Source of the DNA: Bacilli bacterium
GTDB lineage: Bacteria > Bacillota_I > Bacilli_A > RF39 > UBA660
DNA length: 56,531 nucleotides
Direction of reading: 5' to 3'
Assembly (NCBI GenBank): GCA_017941235.1
Contig: JAGAWU010000014.1
Span: 1-56,531, forward strand
In this document: piece by piece, positions 1 to 7,308 of the stretch
Numbering within the stretch: position 1 is the first letter of the stretch
How the letters are laid out: each line of letters starts with the position of its first letter
Program-made: the position numbers and the translations under genes
Notes under the pieces: model-generated
Database searches by the model: none
Told to the model about the DNA's origin: nothing
The model's input: only the letters and a program-made list of their open reading frames with translations

Positions 1-15
1 ATAATACATATTCAT
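1..15 (-). CDS. 5' end of a gene running off the left edge
   Basis: Only the first five codons (M-N-M-Y-Y) lie in the window. The start is supported by a strong AGGAGG ribosome binding site at about 22-27 and a promoter further upstream. The product cannot be named. Its promoter carries a conspicuous triple direct repeat, so this gene is probably under dedicated activator control. Confidence 0.6.
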
Positions 16-49
16 AAAATGCCTCCTTATATGTATATATAACAAAATA

Positions 50-120
50 ATTGTATAAATAATAAAATTAATTGTCTAGATAAAGATATTAGTTGTCTAC
101 ATACCCCCTCTAGTTGTCTA
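50..120 (-). promoter_or_regulatory. Promoter with three 21-bp-phased direct repeats
   Basis: On the minus strand the 10-mer TAGACAAYTA occurs three times (69-78, 90-99, 111-120), each copy exactly 21 bp from the next. The proximal copy supplies the -35 hexamer TAGACA (73-78), followed by 17 bp and TACAAT (50-55). Direct repeats of about 10 bp on the same DNA face every 21 bp, overlapping or just upstream of -35, are the usual layout of LytTR-type response regulator sites (AgrA, ComE, PlnC families). The regulator itself is not in the window. Confidence 0.6.
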
Positions 121-128
121 CTTTAAGT

Positions 129-218
129 TTACCACTGCACTCCAATCCTTTCAGCCAAATTTTCTTGTGTATAATTATATTTTTTTCTTAATTCAGTTAT
201 TTTTTCTCCAACAACCAT
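129..218 (-). pseudogene. Truncated XRE-family HTH fragment
   Basis: A 29-codon reading frame starts at an ATG preceded by GAGGTGAG and encodes the first helices of an XRE domain (GEKITELRKK, then TQENLAERIGV). It stops after helix 2, before the recognition helix is complete. It resembles the N-termini of the intact XRE genes to its right (624-2474). It is probably a decayed copy. It still has a promoter-like extended -10 (TGATATAAT, 308-316) about 90 bp upstream. Confidence 0.55.
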
Positions 219-307
219 TTCTCTCACCTCGTAAAAATAATAATATAATGATTACTATTTATAAATAAAATTTTAATAACTTTCTGTAAAAATATCTTAA
301 CATCTAT

Positions 308-341
308 ATTATATCACACAAAAAACGGATTCCCACCCGTT
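308..341 (-). terminator. Terminator fused to an extended -10 promoter
   Basis: On the minus strand a hairpin (AACGG/CCGTT arms, 324-341) is followed by a T-run and then TGTGTGATATAAT, which contains the extended -10 TGATATAAT (308-316). It closes the small gene at 373-582 and can start transcription toward the XRE fragment at 129-218. The same hairpin/T-run/TGTGTG-TAtAAT arrangement recurs at 1827-1859 and 3408-3440. Confidence 0.6.
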
Positions 342-372
342 CTAAATCTAAATATCTTAATCTTCCAAATTT

Positions 373-582
373 CTATCTATTTAAATAATATTTGCCTTCT
401 TTAGTTTTAACTAATACTTTCTGCTTAACCAATTTCTCATTTACTTTATTAAACCCATTTGGATTAATAATTCCTGCTTCACAAAATGATTTAGCTGTTT
501 CCTCTGAAAAAGCATTACACTCTGTTAATTTTTTAATTATTAAATTCTTTCTCATTAAAGGAATTGGTGGAAAAAACGCCAT
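373..582 (-). CDS. Small winged-helix-like protein
   Basis: Predicted 69 residues. The ATG at 582 is chosen over an upstream GTG because AGAGGTG sits six bases before it. The basic, mostly helical sequence contains SEETAKSF, a segment ending INPNGF, a repeated LVK..VLVKT pattern and a final KYYL strand, as in small winged-helix domains where the last hairpin is a wing. No enzymatic motif and no membrane segment are visible. A terminator follows at 324-341. It could be a regulator or a leftover part of a mobile element. No family was recognised with certainty. Confidence 0.5.
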   Translation of the reverse strand: MAFFPPIPLMRKNLIIKKLTECNAFSEETAKSFCEAGIINPNGFNKVNEKLVKQKVLVKTKEGKYYLNR

Positions 583-623
583 TATAATCACCTCTTTTTT
601 ATAAGTTCTCTATTTTATAACTT

Positions 624-1130
624 TTAATTTAATACAAATGCTATAGTATTTAACACCATAGCTATTCCAAACATAACTCCTGGAACTAAATTAGATCTTT
701 CATTATTTAATTTATATCTACTAATAAATGTTACAGAATTATATGCACATATTAAACTAACTAATGGTGCTGGACTAATATCTTTATATGTTGATATCAA
801 AACCAATATTATAAAAATAAAACACATTCCAATTACACCATATTTCATTGATTTAAAACTTATCAATTCAGAAAATTTAATTATATTTTCATCTGCTTTT
901 TGTTTCAATTCTTGTTCAGATAATCTTTCACCACTCAATAATTCATTAATTGAAACACTTAACTCTGTACTTATATCTTTTAATAATGAATAATCTGGTA
1001 GTCTTCTACCATTTTCCCAATGTGAAACAGCTCTATCAGTAACACCCAATTTATCCGCTAATTCTTGTTGAGTTAGTTTCTTTTCTTTTCTCAATTCAAC
1101 AATAAATTTTCCTATCTTCTCTTGATTCAT
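624..1130 (-). CDS. XRE regulator with C-terminal membrane segments
   Basis: Predicted 168 residues; start chosen at the ATG (M-N-Q) behind AGAGGGA. Residues 5-60 form an XRE/Cro helix-turn-helix (LTQQELADKLGVTDRAVSHW, then PDYSLLKDIS and the NELLSGER tail). After a short linker, residues about 90-168 are hydrophobic with two or three likely membrane helices. This puts the DNA-binding domain at the membrane. It is a clear paralog of 1266-1742, with the same MNQ-K-GKF opening and NELLSGER. Target and signal are unknown. No partner enzyme is adjacent, so these are stand-alone one-component regulators rather than obvious toxin-antitoxin pairs. Confidence 0.8.
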   Translation of the reverse strand: MNQEKIGKFIVELRKEKKLTQQELADKLGVTDRAVSHWENGRRLPDYSLLKDISTELSVSINELLSGERLSEQELKQKADENIIKFSELISFKSMKYGVIGMCFIFIILVLISTYKDISPAPLVSLICAYNSVTFISRYKLNNERSNLVPGVMFGIAMVLNTIAFVLN

Positions 1131-1217
1131 TATCATCCCTCTTTTCATGATCAATAATATCAAATAAATTACAAAAAGTATCCATACAAAACGTAGAGTT
1201 ATATTTATATATATTTT

Positions 1218-1247
1218 ATCATAAAAAAAAGAAAGTTTTTATACTCT
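1218..1247 (-). terminator. Weak terminator after 1266-1742
   Basis: On the minus strand a short stem GAGAGT/ACTTTC (one G-U pair) is followed by eight T residues, then TGATAAAAT, an extended -10 that could serve the XRE gene at 624-1130. This is another terminator-promoter junction of the kind seen throughout 300-3450. Confidence 0.45.
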
Positions 1248-1265
1248 CTTAATATAATAATCATT

Positions 1266-1742
1266 TTATTTTTTAATTTTATAACTTAACATTTCACTTA
1301 GTAATAGACATGGTATATCTATAGCTAACACTATTTTAATAAACATTTTTAGATTAGAATCATCCCATGGACCTCTATATTTCCAATTGAAATACATATT
1401 TGCAAAAAAAGCTAAAATAAATGCTATTCCGCATATCCATGTTATTACATTTAATAGTTTTAATGTATTATCCACTTTCTTCTTTAACATTATAAAGTTT
1501 TCTTCTGCCTTATTCATATAATCACTCTCTTTAATTCTTTCTCCAGATAATAATTCATTAACATTAATGCCTAACTCATCGCATAAAGCTTTTAGTAAAG
1601 AATAATCTGGCATTGTATTACCATTTTCCCATCTGCTAATTGATTTACTTGTTACACCCAATTTTTCCGCTAATTGTTCTTGAGTTAAATTTTTTTCTTT
1701 TCTACAACTTAAAATAAATTTTCCCATCTTATTTTGATTCAT
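1266..1742 (-). CDS. XRE regulator with C-terminal membrane segments
   Basis: Predicted 158 residues, starting M-N-Q-N-K behind an AGGAAGGA site. The N-terminal XRE domain (LTQEQLAEKLGVTSKSISRW, residues about 18-37) ends in the same NELLSGERI motif as the gene at 624-1130. The C-terminal third carries two predicted membrane helices (around residues 97-115 and 130-150). Paralogy with its neighbour over the whole HTH and linker suggests tandem duplication. The sensory role of the membrane part is unknown. No operon partner is visible. Confidence 0.8.
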   Translation of the reverse strand: MNQNKMGKFILSCRKEKNLTQEQLAEKLGVTSKSISRWENGNTMPDYSLLKALCDELGINVNELLSGERIKESDYMNKAEENFIMLKKKVDNTLKLLNVITWICGIAFILAFFANMYFNWKYRGPWDDSNLKMFIKIVLAIDIPCLLLSEMLSYKIKK

Positions 1743-1826
1743 ATTATCCTTCCTTTCACAATTGATTATATGATTAATACTTTTAAAATAACAGGACAGA
1801 GCCTGAGAATTGAATAATATATAATT

Positions 1827-1859
1827 ATTTTACCACACAAAAAAAAACGGTTTCCCGTT
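1827..1859 (-). terminator. Terminator fused to an extended -10 promoter
   Basis: Minus-strand hairpin AACGG/CCGTT (1846-1859), then a long T-run and TGTGTGGTAAAAT with extended -10 TGGTAAAAT (1827-1835). It ends transcription from 1881-2474 and probably starts that of 1266-1742. Its arms and downstream sequence match the junctions at 308-341 and 3408-3440. Confidence 0.6.
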
Positions 1860-1880
1860 CTTTACATATTAATCTTTCAA

Positions 1881-2474
1881 TTATTTATCTTCTACTGATT
1901 TAGCTTCACTTTTTTCACAAGTCCCACCATTATTTTTTACATATGCATCTATTTTATCTAGTGCTTGATAAACATCATCATATCTGTCAGCATCAGTAAT
2001 GTTTATTAAATATCCATCCCCACCTGCTTCTTTAATTTTGCCATTATTTTCATAATATACAAATTCATAACCATAGTTATCATCATGTAAATTACATTTG
2101 ATTGAAACATTCATTAATCTTCCAGAATTCTGTTTATCAATATTTTTAAAAACAATTCGTAAAACAATTAAAAGAATTGGTAAAACTATTATAAAAATAA
2201 TCATAAATTTCATTAGTTTTAAAATTATACCTGCAAGTTTTTCTGTATTAGATGTTTTTTCTACTAGAACATCCTTAATATCATTATTAGTTAATTCATC
2301 TAAACTTACATTAAAAATTTTAGATAATTCTTTTGCTTGTTTTAAATCTGGTGAAGTTTCTCCTAATTCCCATTTTGAAATAGTTTGTCGTGCAACTCCT
2401 ACTCTTTCAGCAAGTTCTTCTTGAGAAAGACCATTTTTCTTTCTCAAATTCATAATCTTTTTTCCGATTTCCAT
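1881..2474 (-). CDS. XRE regulator with one membrane helix and extracytoplasmic tail
   Basis: Predicted 197 residues; start at MEIGKK behind GAAGGGA. The XRE domain spans residues 1-60 ([20 protein letters not shown], then [14 protein letters not shown] and SLDELTN). A hydrophobic stretch at about 88-112 ([20 protein letters not shown]) is one membrane helix, leaving a polar C-terminal domain of about 80 residues presumably outside the cell. This HTH-TM-ectodomain layout suggests direct sensing of an external or envelope cue. The HTH belongs to a different subgroup (ARQTISKWE) from the two regulators to its left. Confidence 0.8.
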   Translation of the reverse strand: MEIGKKIMNLRKKNGLSQEELAERVGVARQTISKWELGETSPDLKQAKELSKIFNVSLDELTNNDIKDVLVEKTSNTEKLAGIILKLMKFMIIFIIVLPILLIVLRIVFKNIDKQNSGRLMNVSIKCNLHDDNYGYEFVYYENNGKIKEAGGDGYLINITDADRYDDVYQALDKIDAYVKNNGGTCEKSEAKSVEDK

Positions 2475-2592
2475 AATCATCCCTTCTTTCGAATACAATC
2501 ATATGATATTTGAAACTAATTATCTACCAATTTTGACTGGAATATTCGCCCGTTTTGATAACATCTAAAATATACATCTTAATCATGTGAAC

Positions 2593-3081
2593 TTACAATG
2601 TAAGATTTTTATATACATGAATAGTATGAATAAATAAAAATGCTATTCCAATATATACTAAAATCCAATTCTGTCTCCATATTCCTATACAAATATAATA
2701 TAAAGGTGGTAAAAGTACAATAAAAAGCATCATTATAGGAATAGATTGAAAACCTTTAAAATATAATCCCCAACCAACAAAATTTAACACTAAAACTACA
2801 ATCATTGATATAAAGGCAACTTTTTGAACACCTGATCCTACTTCAAAAAAAGATGTATTATTATTCACTATAAAAACCATAAGTACAATACATAATGATC
2901 CAAGTATCTTTTCCAACGTATCTAATATAATTGATGATTCCGTCATATTCATTATTGGATTTGTTTTAAGCTTAAATAAAGGCATTATAATATATGGTAT
3001 TTCTTGAATTATAAATAATACTAGACCTAGTATCCAAAAACCAAAGTATTGATTTCTTATAAGTTCAATCCATTTAATCAT
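2593..3081 (-). CDS. Multi-pass membrane protein, unknown
   Basis: A 162-residue protein with about five hydrophobic segments (near 14-34, 55-75, 85-105, 112-132 and 137-157) and no soluble domain or catalytic motif. It starts MIKW behind GAGGTGATGTT. It is a separate transcription unit with an extended -10-like TGATTATAT just upstream, in the row of XRE-membrane genes. It might be a partner or target of one of those regulators, but nothing in the sequence proves this. Confidence 0.6.
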   Translation of the reverse strand: MIKWIELIRNQYFGFWILGLVLFIIQEIPYIIMPLFKLKTNPIMNMTESSIILDTLEKILGSLCIVLMVFIVNNNTSFFEVGSGVQKVAFISMIVVLVLNFVGWGLYFKGFQSIPIMMLFIVLLPPLYYICIGIWRQNWILVYIGIAFLFIHTIHVYKNLTL

Positions 3082-3114
3082 AACATCACCTCTATATAAT
3101 CATAACACAAAAAA

Positions 3115-3134
3115 AGCAGATTTTTAAATCTGCT
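3115..3134 (-). terminator. Rho-independent terminator
   Basis: A perfect AGCAGA/TCTGCT hairpin with A/T-rich loop, followed on the minus strand by a T-run. It ends the macrodomain-fragment gene at 3168-3386 and lies just before the promoter of 2593-3081. Confidence 0.7.
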
Positions 3135-3167
3135 TTTATACATAAATATCTTAATATGACAATCATA

Positions 3168-3386
3168 TTATTTTTCATCAACAATACCTTTATTTTTTAT
3201 TTCTTCTTTAAGATATTCATCTTGAACCTTTAAATAATCTTCACTTATAGGTTTAGGGTTTCTTATGTTTCTTAAAGCTCGATATAAGTCTTTTTTTTCA
3301 TCTATAGTAGTTGGTATTTCTATATTATAAATATTAGAATCTTCTTTAATTAATTCTTTGATTAAATAATCTAATTTATTCTGCAT
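3168..3386 (-). pseudogene. N-terminal fragment of a macrodomain ADP-ribose hydrolase
   Basis: Predicted 72 residues, ATG chosen behind AGGAG. The sequence (LDYLI near the start, then LYRALRNIRNPKPIS and KVQDEYLKEE, ending KGIVD) matches the helical N-terminal extension that precedes the catalytic macrodomain in the zinc-dependent protein-ADP-ribose hydrolase family of Firmicutes (usually about 260 residues). The reading frame stops where the macrodomain should begin, and no macrodomain-like sequence follows before the terminator at 3115-3134. It is therefore either a truncated gene or a stand-alone relic. It keeps its own promoter (TGGTATAAT, 3408-3416) and ribosome binding site. Confidence 0.55.
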
Positions 3387-3407
3387 AAGTATCAACTCCT
3401 ATATTTA

Positions 3408-3440
3408 ATTATACCACACAAAAACGGACTTTCATCCGTT
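3408..3440 (-). terminator. Terminator fused to an extended -10 promoter
   Basis: Minus-strand hairpin AACGGA/TCCGTT (3423-3440), T-run, then TGTGTGGTATAAT containing a perfect extended -10 (TGGTATAAT, 3408-3416) that should drive 3168-3386. This is the clearest of the three near-identical junctions (others at 308-341 and 1827-1859). Confidence 0.65.
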
Positions 3441-3509
3441 CTGTATATCTTAATCTTTAGATATATTTCTTTTTTTAGAGAATTTTACGTATCATAATTA
3501 TAAAAAACA

Positions 3510-3532
3510 AAAGGATTAAACCAATCCTTTTG
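3510..3532 (-). terminator. Terminator after hsp20
   Basis: AAAAGGATT/AATCCTTTT inverted repeat with a four-base loop, immediately after the hsp20 stop, with a T-rich tail on the minus strand. Confidence 0.75.
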
Positions 3533-3539
3533 CAATTCA

Positions 3540-3962
3540 TTATTTGATTTCGATATACTTTTTATTTTTGATTTGTTTGTTTTCTTTTTTAGGAACTTCA
3601 ATCTTTAATGTTCCATCTTCAAATTTAGCTTTGATATCTTCTTCTGTAACTTCATCTCCAACATAGAAACTACGAGATGCTTCACCATAATATCTTTCGC
3701 GTCTAATATACTTACCATGTTTATCCTTTTCATCATTTTTACTTTCTTGTTTAGCATGAATTGTTAAATACCCATCTTCTAAACTTATTTTAACATTGTC
3801 TTTCTTCATTCCTGGTAAATCAATGGCAAGTTCATAGTTATTATCATTTTCCTCAATATCTGTTCTCATAATCTTGTTGTCATTTTTTGGCATAAAGAAT
3901 GAATCATCAAAGATATCATCAAACAAATCAAAATTTCTTCTTGGTACTAACATCATATCCAT
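3540..3962 (-). CDS. hsp20: Small heat shock protein, Hsp20 family
   Basis: A 140-residue ATP-independent holdase chaperone that binds unfolding proteins in the cytoplasm. A short N-terminal arm (LVPRRNFDLFDDIFDDSFF) precedes an alpha-crystallin domain at about residues 30-130, with YELAIDLPGMKKDNVKISLE, the RRERYYGEASRSF strand and the GTLKIEVPK element. The C-terminal tail ends IEIK, which replaces the usual I-X-I anchor. The ATG at 3962 is used because an AGGAAAGGAAG site precedes it. It is transcribed alone: its promoter overlaps a CIRCE operator (4077-4103) and its own terminator follows. This predicts HrcA repression with heat induction. Confidence 0.95.
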   Translation of the reverse strand: MDMMLVPRRNFDLFDDIFDDSFFMPKNDNKIMRTDIEENDNNYELAIDLPGMKKDNVKISLEDGYLTIHAKQESKNDEKDKHGKYIRRERYYGEASRSFYVGDEVTEEDIKAKFEDGTLKIEVPKKENKQIKNKKYIEIK

Positions 3963-4031
3963 CAACTTCCTTTCCTAAATGTGTTGAGCCATTTGAGGTA
4001 AGCACATATCAAATATATAATTTTAATACCA

Positions 4032-4054
4032 TAGTGAGTATCTTTTTCTCACTA
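4032..4054 (-). promoter_or_regulatory. 5' stem-loop of the hsp20 mRNA
   Basis: A perfect TAGTGAG/CTCACTA stem with a nine-base loop lies within a few bases of the predicted start of the hsp20 transcript. A hairpin at the extreme 5' end usually protects mRNA from 5'-dependent decay. It is about 70 bases from the start codon, so it is not a simple ribosome-binding-site thermometer. Confidence 0.45.
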
Positions 4055-4062
4055 CAATTATA

Positions 4063-4103
4063 ATTATACTCAAAAATTAGCAATTGTCAACACAGAGTGC
4101 TAA
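4063..4103 (-). promoter_or_regulatory. hsp20 promoter with CIRCE operator
   Basis: On the minus strand TTGACA (4085-4090), 16 bp and TATAAT (4063-4068) form a strong sigma-A promoter. The CIRCE inverted repeat (4077-4103) reads TTAGCAATT, nine bases, GAGTGCTAA on the plus strand. It matches the consensus TTAGCACTC-N9-GAGTGCTAA with two mismatches in one arm and overlaps the -35. HrcA binding there would block transcription outside heat shock. Confidence 0.9.
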
Positions 4104-4532
4104 TTTTTATTCTTTTGGATATAGATTTAGAAATATTTAAATCCTAATATCTTAAAATTCAAATCAATGAAAAAGGCTAAAATCTTCATTCTAATCTTAA
4201 CGGAATATCTTAATCTTCCGAACAATCATTATTTAAAAAGTGTTCTCTTCAAGAAGATCTTTAAACTAATTAGCTCACTCTTATCAGAAGAGAGCAACAT
4301 TTTAATCTATTTCCTTTATTTATAAGGGGTTCAAGCAATTTATAATTACAACTTTTTTATAATAGATACAAATTACATACGATTTTTATGTCTTAACCAA
4401 AATTATCTTGGTACCCTTTTAATTCGTTATAAAATAGGCAAAAATGTGGGAAAATGCTAAATAAAATTGGACCAAAAAATTTCATTTCAAAAATTACAAG
4501 CCCTTATAAACACTAGCTTTAAACAAAAAAAT
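4104..4532. other. Gene-free stretch left of the first attachment site
   Basis: No open reading frame with a start site is convincing here. The stretch holds the third exact copy of the 12-mer TATCTTAATCTT (4206-4217), here flanked by CGG/CCG, a small hairpin (4272-4294) and an inverted pair TTTATAAGGG (4319-4328) / CCCTTATAAA (4501-4510). CCCTTATAAA also occurs just inside the right end of the complete element (about 27358-27367). This part may therefore be the decayed right end of a further, older element lying to the left. No integrase remnant could be read in any frame. Confidence 0.4.
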
Positions 4533-4697
4533 GGAGCCATAAGGCTCCTTCAGGGGGAAATCTAAATATCAGTTCGTAACAATTTAATAATTATCTAAAG
4601 TCTTATAAAATAAGACTTTTTCATTTTCTTAAATTTAATAAAGTTTATTAAAATAACTTTATTTTTTACAATTAGTATCTAGATTTGGTATCTAGAA
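4533..4697. repeat. Element left-end repeat, copy 1 (with att core)
   Basis: A 165-bp sequence nearly identical (about 90% by eye) to 17144-17309. From left: a GGAGCC/GGCTCC hairpin (minus-strand terminator), the core CTTCAGGGGG (4548-4557), the motif CAGTTCGTAACAATT (4570-4584), an AT-rich spacer, then AGTATCT (4674-4680) and GGTATCT (4687-4693). GGTATCT copies also sit beside the integrase at the other end of the complete element (27291, 27312, 27324), so these look like arm-type integrase sites. Confidence 0.75.
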
Positions 4698-4730
4698 ATA
4701 CCTATACTCATATACATATATAATTATTAT

Positions 4731-5015
4731 CTACTCATATTTTACCTTTATTATCTCATTATTAAATAGTTCAAAATATTTTTCAAATACCTCTTTAAAT
4801 AAAATTTTACTATATCCTTCTTCAACTTTAAAATCAAACTTTACATTTTCGCCGTTTGCTTTATATTTTAAACACTCTGAAAAAATTTTTTTTAATTCTT
4901 CTGTACTACAATCATTAATATTTAGTTCTATAACCTTTTCGAAATTAAATTCTAAAATATCAATATTATCTTTGTTTTTTAAATATACAATAATTTCTTT
5001 ATTTTCCTGCTTCAT
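4731..5015 (-). CDS. Small acidic partner of the PHP-ATPase
   Basis: Predicted 94 residues; the ATG (M-K-Q-E-N) is chosen behind GAGGAG. It overlaps the last 17 bases of the PHP-ATPase gene in another frame, so the two are probably translationally coupled and made together. The sequence alternates strand-like and helical segments (EIIVYLKNKDNIDILEF, then STEELKKIFSECLKYKA and a KILFKEVFEKYF helix). It has no signal peptide, membrane helix or recognised catalytic motif. By position it may be a regulator or cofactor of the ATPase in a defence module. Its function is unknown. Confidence 0.6.
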   Translation of the reverse strand: MKQENKEIIVYLKNKDNIDILEFNFEKVIELNINDCSTEELKKIFSECLKYKANGENVKFDFKVEEGYSKILFKEVFEKYFELFNNEIIKVKYE

Positions 5016-7122
5016 AAACAAAACTCCTCTCTTCAAAAGCTTCTTCTCCACCCTCTAAAATATTCAAACTTTCCTCTTTCCAATCTAATATATTATTCTC
5101 ATTATCAATATCTATTAATTTATTTGTAAAAGGATTTCCTAAATAAGTATTATATATACCATTATTATGTGTTCTTAATATTGACAAATAAGGTAGGGTT
5201 CTAACCGCAATATTAGCATTGTGTGTTGCAATTACAATTCTTTTTCTGGCATTTGCTAGCTTATTTAATATCGGAACAATAGTACTACTTATATATTGAT
5301 TTCCAAGACTTAATTCTGGTTCATCTAATATATAATTATCAGCATCCTGATTTAATTTTAGATTAAGAAGTAACATAGACTTTTCGCCTTGTGATGGTTT
5401 ATATACATCCCCAGATTCAATTCCAACATATTTTGTTACCCCAACAAATTCTAATCCATCTTTTATTATTACATCTAATGTTTTTAATTCTTCTATTTTT
5501 TGTATTAATACATCATTATAAATATTTTCTTTACATATCTCTAATATCTTCTTTATTTCTCTTAAATCTGTTATTTTATTTGTACTAAACTCGGAAGCCA
5601 CTGATTTTTCTCCATTAGAATCTAATAATTTAAATTTTGTATATTTATATATATTACCCTTATCAACCAAATTTCCTAAATATTTTTCTTTAACAATATC
5701 GGTTGTGTTATTTAAATAATCTAATACAATATCTATATTTTCTTTTAAACAAAGTCTATTCTTTATAAATTTAGATATACCAGTTTCACTAGGAACTGAT
5801 TTTGACTGTGAATGCATAGCAGTTATATTTTTTATTTTATCAATAGAATAATTAACTAAATCTGTTGAGTATTTATCAATCCATGCATTTTTTTTAAATG
5901 TGCTTTGATTTACTTGTATTTTTGTTAGTAAGTCCTTTAGTTGAATAAACTCTACATCACTTAATCCATAATTACTATTATCACTATTTATATATTCTAT
6001 AAAATCATCAATTTTCTTTAATCTATCTGTTTCTTTATTATATATTTTTTTATCAATAACGTCCAAGTTCAACAAATCACAAATTTTAAGTGATTTCTTA
6101 TTTTCATTATTATCTTTAGTTTCATACCATTCAATATAATCCTTTAATGAAGTAGGATCAACATCATTCCAAGAATATATATAATCGAATGCATCTTTTA
6201 CTTTCTCATTAAAAAGTTTTGTATCATTTATAAAATAATCATCCCTATTTATCAATTTATCAAATTCACTATCTTTTTCATTTCCATAATATGCTACTAC
6301 ATTCATATTCTTATTTATCATTGATTGCTCTAATGATTTTAACATTTCAGTTTTTCCTGTTCCTTTATCCCCAAAAATTATATTTATATCTTCATATAGT
6401 TCAATTGATAAACTAACTGAATTATGGGGTTTCATATTGAACTTTTCTTTATTTTTTTTATTTAATAAGGTTGTAATTATAGTTGGTTCTTTTTTAGAAA
6501 GTAATAAGAATTGATTAAATGAGTCAACATCTAATTTTAAATTAGAGAAATTACATTCTTTATATTTATTCCAATCTTGAACATCAGAACCAATAATAAC
6601 ATTATTATTAAAAGTAGCAAATATTCCCAATGTTTTATAATTACTTGGTTCTTTAAAAATTCTTGTTTCATCTATTCCTGATTTTTCAATATCAAGTATT
6701 ATATCATCATTAATCACTGGCTTCTTTTTATAATAATGACATATGTAAATACAATTTAATTTTTTAGTTTTCTCTCCCAAAGTTTTAATATCAATGCTAT
6801 AATCATCTGCTTTATCTTTAGGCATATCAAAAATTTTACTAAACTCTTCTTTGTTTTTAGGATCACATATAACTATCATATGTCCATCTTTAGGTTTTTG
6901 TTTAATATCTAATTCAATTCCTGGCCATACCATTGTTGTTTCTTTCATACTTTCGCTAAATTCATTGTATTGTTTCAAGTCAAAATAGTTATGATTAGTT
7001 ATTGCTACTATTTTAATTTCTAAATCTTTCATATACTTCGAAAAATCTTCTACAGTTACATTTCGATTTATTCCGTCCGATTTTTTTGTCTTAATTGTAT
7101 GACAGTGCAAATCTATTTTCAT
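4999..7122 (-). CDS. PHP-domain ABC/SMC-type ATPase (TrlF/Ppl-like, likely phage defence)
   Basis: A 707-residue fusion. Residues 1-200 are a PHP metal hydrolase domain: DLHCHT at 4-9, TNHN at 42-45, GIE at 68-70, H81, H129 and GSD at 178-180. A P-loop follows (GDKGTGKT, 251-258). After a long helical insertion come an ABC signature (PSQGEKS, 576-582), Walker B (DEPELS, 600-605) and an ATHN switch (632-635). PHP plus SMC-like ATPase is the layout of TrlF and of the Ppl anti-phage protein; the PHP part probably cuts nucleic acid under ATPase control. It starts ATG behind AGGAGG, has an extended -10 (TGTTATAAT) upstream, and overlaps a small downstream partner. It lies just inside the element's left end, a typical cargo position. 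Confidence 0.85.
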   Translation of the reverse strand: MKIDLHCHTIKTKKSDGINRNVTVEDFSKYMKDLEIKIVAITNHNYFDLKQYNEFSESMKETTMVWPGIELDIKQKPKDGHMIVICDPKNKEEFSKIFDMPKDKADDYSIDIKTLGEKTKKLNCIYICHYYKKKPVINDDIILDIEKSGIDETRIFKEPSNYKTLGIFATFNNNVIIGSDVQDWNKYKECNFSNLKLDVDSFNQFLLLSKKEPTIITTLLNKKNKEKFNMKPHNSVSLSIELYEDINIIFGDKGTGKTEMLKSLEQSMINKNMNVVAYYGNEKDSEFDKLINRDDYFINDTKLFNEKVKDAFDYIYSWNDVDPTSLKDYIEWYETKDNNENKKSLKICDLLNLDVIDKKIYNKETDRLKKIDDFIEYINSDNSNYGLSDVEFIQLKDLLTKIQVNQSTFKKNAWIDKYSTDLVNYSIDKIKNITAMHSQSKSVPSETGISKFIKNRLCLKENIDIVLDYLNNTTDIVKEKYLGNLVDKGNIYKYTKFKLLDSNGEKSVASEFSTNKITDLREIKKILEICKENIYNDVLIQKIEELKTLDVIIKDGLEFVGVTKYVGIESGDVYKPSQGEKSMLLLNLKLNQDADNYILDEPELSLGNQYISSTIVPILNKLANARKRIVIATHNANIAVRTLPYLSILRTHNNGIYNTYLGNPFTNKLIDIDNENNILDWKEESLNILEGGEEAFEERSFVYEAGK

Positions 7123-7225
7123 TTACTACCTCCTACTAAAAAAAGCCAATACAAAAACTTATAAATTATAAGCCTGTACTAGCGCTTCCCTTTACATATT
7201 AATTATAACATTTTTTATTATTTTA

Positions 7226-7296
7226 TATTATTAATGACATTATGACACATTGTTTGTGAGTAGCTCATACATATTTATGATGTCACAGTGTTATTA
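7226..7296. repeat. Long imperfect hairpin, copy 1
   Basis: An inverted repeat of AATGACA..TGACA type with a loop containing GAGTA and CATA. It is related in sequence and length to 17316-17380. It follows the rsgA stop on the minus strand. The second copy follows the reverse transcriptase gene in the neighbouring element. It may act as a terminator or processing hairpin, or be a family-specific element. Confidence 0.5.
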
Positions 7297-7308
7297 ATTG
7301 CTGATTAT

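Noticed and set aside
69..120. A CRISPR array
   Set aside because: There are only three 10-bp units with 11-bp spacers of fixed length, on a promoter; no CRISPR-like repeat length and no cas genes anywhere in the window.
624..3395. Type II toxin-antitoxin pairs formed by the XRE genes
   Set aside because: Each XRE gene is a separate unit with its own terminator and promoter, and no toxin-like partner overlaps any of them.
4104..4532. A remnant integrase gene left of the first att site
   Set aside because: No frame shows the catalytic R, H-x-x-R or Y motifs. Only short sequence similarity to the right-end flank was seen.
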